Shown: positions 46,510 to 53,630 of the stretch, one piece after another
Layout of the letters: each line of letters opens with the position of its first letter
Numbering within the stretch: the stretch's first letter is position 1
Assembly: GCF_002813915.1 (NCBI RefSeq)
Contig: NZ_CP019335.1
Location: 130,888-194,887 of the forward strand
Length of the DNA stretch: 64,000 nt
Reading direction: 5' to 3'
Origin: Tenacibaculum sp. SZ-18
Lineage (GTDB): Bacteria > Bacteroidota > Bacteroidia > Flavobacteriales > Flavobacteriaceae
The notes under the pieces: generated by a model
What the model was told of the DNA's origin: nothing
Database searches by the model: none
What the model saw: the letters and a program-made list of their open reading frames with translations, nothing else
Position numbers and translations under genes: made by a program

Positions 46510-46945
46510 AGCTAAGAGATTGAAATATATATAGACTCGATTGATTTTTAAATTCCGTTATGATTCTTGAAGATCTTACCGCTTAAGAAAAACCTTACTA
46601 AATATTTGATTTATTTTTTCTTGTGGTTTAGATTGGTTTATGTATTGAATATTTCAGAACTATTTGGATGTGCTATTTGATCCACTTTCTAACATTACAT
46701 CGATGTGATTTATCTTTCAATTCTGAGTATTCTGAAATAGTAGTTAAGAGCGAATTAGTTATTTTGATAGTTTTATTTTGACAAATTTTTAATTTGAGTT
46801 ATCAAATCTTGATTCTAATATGTGAAAAGTTATCATTAGTTTTAGTTGATTAACTATTGAACCAATGCCTTATCTCAATTTCGTTACCATATAAAGTTCG
46901 GCAATGAAAGCTAGAAGAAGAGTAACTATTTTTAATAAATAAAAA
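46510..46945 (-). other. Spacer with possible decayed coding sequence
   Basis: The minus strand gives short open stretches such as IVTLLLAFIAELYMVTKLR (signal-peptide-like) and, further on, NQSKPQEKINQIFSKVFLKR, separated by stops in every frame. This may be an old gene remnant. It is weak evidence, and no family is recognised. Confidence 0.25.
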
Positions 46946-46947
46946 AC

Positions 46948-48510
46948 CTAAGAGCTACAAGATAACATAGAACAGCCAACTTTATGACGAGCCCATTCAG
47001 GACGTTTAGCAAACCATTTCTCATAATGTGGTTGTTCATCATAAGGCTTTTTAAGGAGTTGATATAATTCATCAATTAAATCATACTTTCCTTTCTCCGC
47101 ATTTTCAATAGCTAATTGTGCCATATAATTTCGTAGAACATATTTCGGATTTATATTGTTCATTTGTGAAGCTCTTTCTTCATCTGTAGAATTTAATGAT
47201 TGAATAGTTTCAATATACTCTGCAAACCAATATAACCACTCTTTTTTACTTTCTTTTTGAAGTTCTTCTAGATTATAAAAAGCATCTGATATTTTCAGTA
47301 TTGCACTCGCTGGAGTATCATTTTTAGTAACTGATGATAAGTTTCTAAAAAATATTGTGTAGTCTGTTTCGATTAATTGCAATGTTTTCTCAATACCAGA
47401 AATAAGAGAAGCATAGTCTGATTCTGTTTCCAAGCCTAATTTTTGTTTCATTACAGCCTCATACTTTTTCAAATATATAGCTTCATATTCATTCAATATT
47501 GCTTGTAAAGGTTCTACCTCTTCAATTAGAGGATATAAGGCATTAGCAAGTTTATATAAGTTCCACATAGCAATGTATGACTGATTACCAAAACGATATC
47601 TTTTGTTTTGTGCATCGGTGGTATTCGGAGTCCAATCATAATCAAATCCTTCTAACCATCCATAAGGTCCATAGTCAATGGTCAATCCAAGAATAGATAA
47701 ATTATCTGTATTCATTACGCCATGAACAAATCCAACCCGTTGCCAATGTACAATCATTTCTATAGTTTTATTTAGAACTTCCGTTAGAAAATCTAAATAC
47801 TTTTGTTTCCCTTCTGAAGTAATATTCGAATAAAAATGTTTTATAGTATAATCAGCAAGTTTTTTAAGTGTTTCACCATCTTGTCTAGCTGCGAAAATTT
47901 CAAAATTTCCAAAACGAATAAAACTAGGAGCCACTCTACAAACTACAGCTCCTTTTTCATAAGCAGCTTTTCCATTGTACATAATGTCTCTCATTACTTG
48001 ATCTCCCGTTAAACTCAGTGATAAGGATCTAGTTGTAGGGACACCTAAATAATGCATCGCTTCACTGCATAAATGTTCTCTTATTGAAGAACGTAGAACG
48101 GCCAATCCATCCGCAGTTCTTGAATATGGAGTTTCACCTGCACCTTTCAATTGAAAAGTCCAATGTTTATCGTTATGATCAATTTCAAATAGATTAATTG
48201 CTCTACCATCTCCTAACTGTCCTGCCCAATGACCAAATTGATGCCCACCATAACACATGGAATAAGGATGTGTATTTTCCAACACTTTATTTCCAGAAAA
48301 TACCTTAAGGAATTCTTCCGTCTGAGCATCCTCTTTTGTAATTCCAACTTCACGGATAAAATCATTTGAAAAATGAATTAGTGTAGGATTCGAAGTTTGC
48401 TTTGGAGTAACAAAAGAATAACAAGCATTATATACTTGTCTTCTCGAATTTTCCTGATTAATATCTGCTGGAAGTTCTTTGTTAAATGTGTCGTTAAGGT
48501 CAAAAATCAT
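46948..48510 (-). CDS. selO: SelO/YdiU family protein adenylyltransferase
   Basis: Pseudokinase-fold enzyme that transfers AMP to protein hydroxyls and affects redox proteins. In the 520 residues, GGHQFGHWAGQLGDGRA (about 88-104) and LKGAGETPYSRTADG hold the nucleotide-binding elements, and HGVMNTDNLSILGLTIDYGP is the catalytic segment. The C-terminus reads GCSMLSCSS, with Cys where eukaryotic homologues have selenocysteine. It lies beside the OsmC remnant and msrAB, a redox setting. Confidence 0.93.
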   Translation of the reverse strand: MIFDLNDTFNKELPADINQENSRRQVYNACYSFVTPKQTSNPTLIHFSNDFIREVGITKEDAQTEEFLKVFSGNKVLENTHPYSMCYGGHQFGHWAGQLGDGRAINLFEIDHNDKHWTFQLKGAGETPYSRTADGLAVLRSSIREHLCSEAMHYLGVPTTRSLSLSLTGDQVMRDIMYNGKAAYEKGAVVCRVAPSFIRFGNFEIFAARQDGETLKKLADYTIKHFYSNITSEGKQKYLDFLTEVLNKTIEMIVHWQRVGFVHGVMNTDNLSILGLTIDYGPYGWLEGFDYDWTPNTTDAQNKRYRFGNQSYIAMWNLYKLANALYPLIEEVEPLQAILNEYEAIYLKKYEAVMKQKLGLETESDYASLISGIEKTLQLIETDYTIFFRNLSSVTKNDTPASAILKISDAFYNLEELQKESKKEWLYWFAEYIETIQSLNSTDEERASQMNNINPKYVLRNYMAQLAIENAEKGKYDLIDELYQLLKKPYDEQPHYEKWFAKRPEWARHKVGCSMLSCSS

Positions 48511-48569
48511 GGACTATTTTTAAGAACTATAAAGATACGCCTAATCAATTAAACTAGATTAAAGTATAT

Positions 48570-48756
48570 CTAGTTTTCCAATGTTTTATGAACAGGACAG
48601 TTTGCTGCAATTTCTAGGAGATTAGCTTTTTGTTTTTCATTTAAGTTACCAAGCTAATTTTATCACTTTGGTGAACAAATCGTGTCTGTTTGGTTTTTCT
48701 AAGGTGATTTCCAATTCTTCACTAGATTTGTTCACATTAATTACATAAACACTCAC
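48570..48756 (-). pseudogene. OsmC-family protein remnant
   Basis: The minus strand of the spacer translates as VNKSSEELEITLEKPNRHDL and FTKVIKLAW, then changes frame to NLNEKQKANLLEIAANCPVH, ending KTLEN and a TAG. The last part is the C-terminal signature of OsmC-type peroxidase proteins (AxxCPVHKTLE), with the peroxidatic Cys region. Only the C-terminal third is visible, with a frameshift between the pieces. The rest of the gap to 48824 shows nothing clear. Confidence 0.65.
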
Positions 48757-48824
48757 TTATTTCGAGTCACCCTGCTTTTGGATAGAAAAATTTGATTGTC
48801 GTCTAAAGAACTCTGTCAGATAAT

Positions 48825-49355
48825 CTATTTCAATTTATCAGCATATAACTTTCTTAACTTCGAGATTTTCGGAGTAATTACAAAGTTGCAATATCCTTGC
48901 TCTTTATTATTAGCATAATAGTTTTGATGATATTCTTCTGCAGGATAAAAAGTTGGTAATTCGCTAACCTCTGTAACTATTTGATTGTCGTAGTACGGTT
49001 GAACTTGTTTAACTACTTCTTCAATCACTGATTTCTCTTCTCCGCTAGTATAATAAATTACAGATCTGTATTGCGTACCAACATCAGCACCTTGTCTATT
49101 TAAAGTTGTTGGATCATGAGTAGTCATGAAAATTATCAAAATCTCCTGATATGAAATTACTTCAGGATCATACGATATCTGAACAACTTCTGCATGTCCA
49201 GTTAACCCAGAACAAACTTCTCTGTATGTTGGGTAGCCAGGAACATTTCCACCTGCGTATCCAGAGACTACTTTTTCTACGCCTTTAATTTGATTAAACA
49301 CAGCTTCGGTACACCAAAAGCATCCACCGCCAACTGTAGCTATTTTAGTTTTCAT
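48825..49355 (-). CDS. msrA: Peptide-methionine (S)-S-oxide reductase
   Basis: Repairs methionine-S-sulfoxide in proteins. The 176-residue protein has the active site GGGCFWCTEAVF, catalytic Cys12 and Cys15, followed by VVSGYAGGNV and GHAEVVQISYDP. No signal peptide. Its start overlaps the msrB end by 11 bp, giving a coupled msrB-msrA operon. Confidence 0.96.
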   Translation of the reverse strand: MKTKIATVGGGCFWCTEAVFNQIKGVEKVVSGYAGGNVPGYPTYREVCSGLTGHAEVVQISYDPEVISYQEILIIFMTTHDPTTLNRQGADVGTQYRSVIYYTSGEEKSVIEEVVKQVQPYYDNQIVTEVSELPTFYPAEEYHQNYYANNKEQGYCNFVITPKISKLRKLYADKLK

Positions 49356-49794
49356 GCTCTAATTCAATTGATAATGAGTTTACACAATACCTTAATCCAC
49401 TTGGTTCTGGCCCATCAGGAAATACATGTCCTAAATGAGAATCACAAGTATTACAAACTATTTCTACTCGAATCATACCATGAGTAGTATCTTTATGATA
49501 TTTCACAGCATTCTCTTTTATAGGTTGCGTAAAACTTGGCCATCCAGAACTTGAATCGAACTTAATTGTTGAATCAAACAATGGTGTTCCACAACAAGCA
49601 CAGTTGTATTTACCTGAGCTAAATGAAGAACAATGTTCTCCACTAAAAGGTCTTTCTGTACCTTTAAGTCTGGTAATCATAAATTGTTCTGGGGTAAGCT
49701 CAGCTTTCCACTCTTCGTCTGTTTTTTCAATTCTTTTATCAGGTAATGGATTTCCATTAACTGTGAAGTATATTATATTTTTCCAAGTAAGCAT
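49345..49794 (-). CDS. msrB: Peptide-methionine (R)-S-oxide reductase
   Basis: Reduces methionine-R-sulfoxide. The 149-residue cytoplasmic protein has the zinc Cys pairs CACC (near 70) and CNTC (near 118) and the catalytic region GHVFPDGPEPSGLRYCVNS, with the active Cys near residue 140. Together with msrA it covers both sulfoxide epimers. Its promoter region is shared with the divergent HD/Pycsar-type gene. Confidence 0.96.
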   Translation of the reverse strand: MLTWKNIIYFTVNGNPLPDKRIEKTDEEWKAELTPEQFMITRLKGTERPFSGEHCSSFSSGKYNCACCGTPLFDSTIKFDSSSGWPSFTQPIKENAVKYHKDTTHGMIRVEIVCNTCDSHLGHVFPDGPEPSGLRYCVNSLSIELEHEN

Positions 49795-49844
49795 AATAGT
49801 TTGTCGTGAAATTGTATGAGAACTTACGTTATTAAAATTACTAA

Positions 49845-49867
49845 AGTTTAGTTACTTTTACTAAACT
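49845..49867. promoter_or_regulatory. Inverted repeat between msrB and the HD/Pycsar-type gene
   Basis: AGTTTAGT and ACTAAACT are perfect 8-bp arms around the 7-bp spacer TACTTTT. It lies 13 bp before the HD gene ATG and 50 bp before msrB, inside the divergent promoter region. It lacks a T-run for a terminator. An operator for a dimeric regulator is the likeliest reading. Confidence 0.45.
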
Positions 49868-49880
49868 AAATTACTGATTT

Positions 49881-51110
49881 ATGAGCACTCTTTTAGAAAA
49901 AACGGAAAGTTTTGTGATGGCTACGTTAAATGAAAAGTTAGATACAAAATTAGTTTATCATAGTTTGTCACACACCCTTCGAGTTGTTGAAAAATCTTCA
50001 GAATTAGCAGAAGAAGCAAAGTTAGAAGAGGCTGATAGAGAAAGGTTATTAGTTGCTGCTTGGTTTCATGATTCTGGATTTACTGTGAAAGCTAAAGGTC
50101 ATGAAGATGAAAGTGTAAAAATTGCTTCAGAATTTTTAAATAATGAAGGTGTTGGGAAAGATTTTGTTGATGTAGTAGCAGAAACTATTTTAGCTACTAA
50201 AATCGACAGTAATCCTACTACAGATTTACAAAAATTATTAAAAGATGCAGATTGTTCGCATTTAGGAAGTAAGAATTACACTGAATTTTCCCAGTTACTC
50301 CATAAAGAAATGGAATTAGTAACAAATGAAAAAATCAAAGAGGCTGATTGGGTTAAAAAAAATATCAATTTCTTGACAAATCAACACCGTTTTTATTCAG
50401 ATGTAGCTATTAGAAAATGGCAAAAACAAAAATCTAAAAATTTAGCCCAGCTTCTAAAGATTGAGAAAAAGATAAAACACGAAAACAAAAAATTATTCCA
50501 AAAGAAGGAGGAGTTACAATTTAAAAAAGAAAAGGTTGAACTACCTGAGCGTGGAATTGAAACTATGTTTAGAGTTGCTTTAAAAAATCATATTACCTTA
50601 AGTGATATAGCCGATACGAAGGCGAATATTTTACTTTCTGTAAATGCTATTATTATTTCAATGGTTTTATCAACATTAATTCCAAAGCTAGATAACCCAT
50701 CAAATAGTTATTTAATTTATCCAAGTATTATATTTATAATTTTTACTGTTATTTCTATTGTCTTGTCAGTTTTAGCAACAAGACCAAATGTTACAGAAGG
50801 AAAATTCTCAAAAGAAGATATTGCTAATAAAAAAGTAAATTTAATTTTCTTTGGAAACTTTCATAAAATGAGTTTACCAGAATTTGAATGGGGAATGAGT
50901 GAAATGATGAAAGATAGAAACTATTTATACGGTTCTTTAACTAAAGATTTGTATTTTCTTGGTTTAGTATTGAATAGAAAATATAGTTTGTTACGAACTA
51001 CTTATACCGTATTTATGATTGGAATTATTATAAGTGTAATAGCCTTTGCAATTGCTTTTTATTTACAAAGTATTCATGCTATAACTTCTCCTGTAGCATG
51101 CTTATTTTAA
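49881..51110 (+). CDS. HD-domain phosphohydrolase fused to a Pycsar-type membrane effector domain
   Basis: A 409-residue protein. Residues about 20-150 form an HD domain with the metal-ligand pattern His31, His63-Asp64 (AAWFHDSG), His74 and Asp124. A Lys-rich coiled coil follows at about 190-225. The C-terminal 180 residues have helices at about 252-270 and 282-303, a cytosolic segment and a last helix at about 380-402. ADTKANILLSVNAIIISM matches, to my knowledge, the Pycsar effector family (formerly DUF5706). No cyclase gene is adjacent. It may be a defence effector or a nucleotide-regulated membrane protein. Confidence 0.8.
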   Translation: MSTLLEKTESFVMATLNEKLDTKLVYHSLSHTLRVVEKSSELAEEAKLEEADRERLLVAAWFHDSGFTVKAKGHEDESVKIASEFLNNEGVGKDFVDVVAETILATKIDSNPTTDLQKLLKDADCSHLGSKNYTEFSQLLHKEMELVTNEKIKEADWVKKNINFLTNQHRFYSDVAIRKWQKQKSKNLAQLLKIEKKIKHENKKLFQKKEELQFKKEKVELPERGIETMFRVALKNHITLSDIADTKANILLSVNAIIISMVLSTLIPKLDNPSNSYLIYPSIIFIIFTVISIVLSVLATRPNVTEGKFSKEDIANKKVNLIFFGNFHKMSLPEFEWGMSEMMKDRNYLYGSLTKDLYFLGLVLNRKYSLLRTTYTVFMIGIIISVIAFAIAFYLQSIHAITSPVACLF

Positions 51111-51128
51111 TACTGTATTTGAATTAAT

Positions 51129-53516
51129 TTATTTTATGTTTTTAATCAACTGATTAATTGATGTCGAAGATTTAGTATCTATATCAGTTTCGTAAATCAC
51201 TTCTACGCGAATAGCTTTTAAACCCGAAACGCCTTGTAAATCTTCTAATTCTAATAGCTCAACCTTTCCTAATTGGTTTTTAGACTGTAAGTATTTAATG
51301 TATTTTAAATACTCATTAGCATCTTTATCTTGAGAATATACGATAGCAATTTTACCAGGAACGGTTAAACGTTCTTTAGTACCTTTTAAATAAGCTTTGT
51401 CAATTCGCTTCTTGATAATTTCATATCGAATATTATAGGCTCCATCAACATCGAATTGCTTTTCATCCATTCTAAATTCAATAGCAAGTGGATTACTGTG
51501 CACAAGAATTAAGGAAGCAACACGTAAATCATAGTCCAAGATTTTTCTAAGATTATAAGCAAGGTTCTCCATTTCATACGTGGTTTGTAATTGCCATAAT
51601 CTTAAATTATACAAGTATAACGAGTCGTACTTATGTTGTTTTGTAATAGATTGACCTATGTACATGTTGTACTCTACGCCATCTGTTTTATATCTTTCAA
51701 AATAGTGAGGGAAAATTTTTTGAGCTTCCTCTTGTTTTTTGTCAATAAATTTAGCTAGTTTGTCGTTTAGTTTTGTAACACTGCTCTCATAATCTTTCCT
51801 TTTCTCATAAACAACTTGAAGATTATCATCTAATTGATTTAAATATTGATTCACAACTTGGGTTAATTCTTCATTTATTTCTTTTATGTGATTGAAAACA
51901 GGATATATATCCCGCTTTAAAAAGTCTAGAATAGCAACTTCATCACCTGCTTTCATTCCTTTATTAACTTCAATTAAATAATCTTCAACACGATACATTA
52001 GTTCATCATAAATAGGAAGCGTTTCTTTTTTACAGGCCTCTCTTAAAACATGAATAGCGGCATTTAATTGTTTTGTTAAATCTTGTTTTATGGCTGAGTT
52101 CCTTGCTTTTGAAGATCCTTTTATATCGGATTGTCCATATAGAGGATACACGTTATGAAATACAATTTTTTCAATTTTTGCATCTTCATCTTTGTCTAAA
52201 AGTGCATTTTGGTAATTTTCTGCAGCCTCATAAAATCTCCATTTTACAGATGGATGAATAGATGTATAAAACTCTTGAATTGTAGCTTCCAAAACATTTA
52301 AGTATTCTTCTGAATTGCGTTCTGCCGCAGCTCTAAACATTGGAACAATGTCTCGTAGTTTTTGCTTATTTACTGAGTTTAATTCGTAGGCTCTCGGAGA
52401 TGCCATTTCAAGTAAAAGTAAATCTTGATTTGCGGCTGTTTTTATTGGAATTAAAATAATACTTCCAATACCTTTTTCCTCAAGATTTAGTGAAAATTGA
52501 TTTCCATCAGAAAGTTCCTTATATTTTTGAACATCTGAAATAACAACACTTTCTCTTTCAACAAAGATTTTATTAATTACGTTACTACAAAAATATTTCG
52601 AACAGTTAATTTTTCTTTGATTACCTAGTAATATGCTTTCAGATCGTTTCAGTTTAACGTGACCTTCTTCCATATTTCCTAAATCAAAAAGTGAATAACC
52701 AACTTTTAAATCACCAATATCGAAAAAGCTTCTCAAATTATTTCTGATTTTTTCTGTCATAGATTCATCCTCTCTACCAATTAAATTATTTTGAATCGAA
52801 TTGATAGTTTCATCGGCTGTCACGTCAAAAAGGTTCATGATACCAAAACCTTTGAAAAGGTATGAATTTGGCGGGAACTTTTCTCTCCAAATATCTATAT
52901 TATCAAAATTATCTAGTAACAATTTTATGTCCTCTTCTGAAATTTTTGGGGCATCAGGGGTTGGGGTAATATCCATAAAATCGCCATTGAATGCAACTCT
53001 GTAGTGTCTTGTGAATCCGGTATTTTTATCTGGAATATCAAAATAAAAAGGACGCTTTAAGTCAACTGGATAATCGTAAATAGCAGCTAAAATTAAAGTA
53101 CATGCATAAATATACATAACGTCTGGCTCAAAATTTCGTACTTCAAAAAGATAATCCTTACCAGCGTTCTCTAAAATCATTTCAAATCGTTTAGTAAATT
53201 TGAAGCAGGTAAAAGAGAAAGGAATAGTCGCTGCTTTAATTTCGTTTCCATTAAGAATTTCAGGGAATAATGGATCTAGAACAAGGTCAATAATTTCTTC
53301 ATGTTTTTCAAGTAATGAAAAATCAGAAAAACCTTCAATTAGCTCAGGGGTTTTGTTTATTTCTTCCACCATATGTTTGGAAGAGATATGATAAGGATGT
53401 CCTTTATATTGATTATCAGTGTATTTAACAAAGAGGTCATAAACCTTTTTGAAACTGATGTTCATATGTAGAGGTAATTCTAAATTTGAACTTCCATTAA
53501 AGTTACGTATTGTCAT
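51129..53516 (-). CDS. GAF-domain protein, large cytoplasmic
   Basis: About 795 residues from the chosen start MTIRNFNGSSNLELPL. A GAF-like region lies at about 290-430 (LLGNQRKINCSKYFC, EKGIGSIILIPIKTAANQDL). The N-terminal 280 residues and the long helical C-terminus (INEELTQVVNQYLNQLDDNL) match no domain I recognise. The start at 53516 follows a TAATTTTG box. An ATG at 53570 would be upstream of that box. Confidence 0.78.
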   Translation of the reverse strand: MTIRNFNGSSNLELPLHMNISFKKVYDLFVKYTDNQYKGHPYHISSKHMVEEINKTPELIEGFSDFSLLEKHEEIIDLVLDPLFPEILNGNEIKAATIPFSFTCFKFTKRFEMILENAGKDYLFEVRNFEPDVMYIYACTLILAAIYDYPVDLKRPFYFDIPDKNTGFTRHYRVAFNGDFMDITPTPDAPKISEEDIKLLLDNFDNIDIWREKFPPNSYLFKGFGIMNLFDVTADETINSIQNNLIGREDESMTEKIRNNLRSFFDIGDLKVGYSLFDLGNMEEGHVKLKRSESILLGNQRKINCSKYFCSNVINKIFVERESVVISDVQKYKELSDGNQFSLNLEEKGIGSIILIPIKTAANQDLLLLEMASPRAYELNSVNKQKLRDIVPMFRAAAERNSEEYLNVLEATIQEFYTSIHPSVKWRFYEAAENYQNALLDKDEDAKIEKIVFHNVYPLYGQSDIKGSSKARNSAIKQDLTKQLNAAIHVLREACKKETLPIYDELMYRVEDYLIEVNKGMKAGDEVAILDFLKRDIYPVFNHIKEINEELTQVVNQYLNQLDDNLQVVYEKRKDYESSVTKLNDKLAKFIDKKQEEAQKIFPHYFERYKTDGVEYNMYIGQSITKQHKYDSLYLYNLRLWQLQTTYEMENLAYNLRKILDYDLRVASLILVHSNPLAIEFRMDEKQFDVDGAYNIRYEIIKKRIDKAYLKGTKERLTVPGKIAIVYSQDKDANEYLKYIKYLQSKNQLGKVELLELEDLQGVSGLKAIRVEVIYETDIDTKSSTSINQLIKNIK

Positions 53517-53539
53517 TATTTCTCTTCTTTTTGTAATTG

Positions 53540-53547
53540 CAAAATTA
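53540..53547 (-). promoter_or_regulatory. -7 promoter box for the GAF protein gene
   Basis: The minus strand reads TAATTTTG, matching TAnnTTTG, 23 bp upstream of the ATG at 53516. A TTTG is found 22 bp further upstream. Confidence 0.6.
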
Positions 53548-53600
53548 CGAAATGTGTAAATTAGTCGCACAAATTTGAAAATATTACACGAGAAGAATAT

Positions 53601-53627
53601 AAAAATCCATCTATTCAGATGGCTTTT
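53601..53627 (-). terminator. Terminator after the TonB-receptor-like gene
   Basis: CCATCT, a 4-nt loop and AGATGG form a short stem. On the minus strand AAAAAAG precedes it and ATTTTTAT follows. It lies directly beyond the stop of the barrel gene. Confidence 0.6.
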
Positions 53628-53630
53628 TTG

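Noticed and set aside
53601..53630. Short stem after the barrel gene as an operator
   Set aside because: The position right after the stop codon and the T-rich flank on the minus strand make a terminator more likely.
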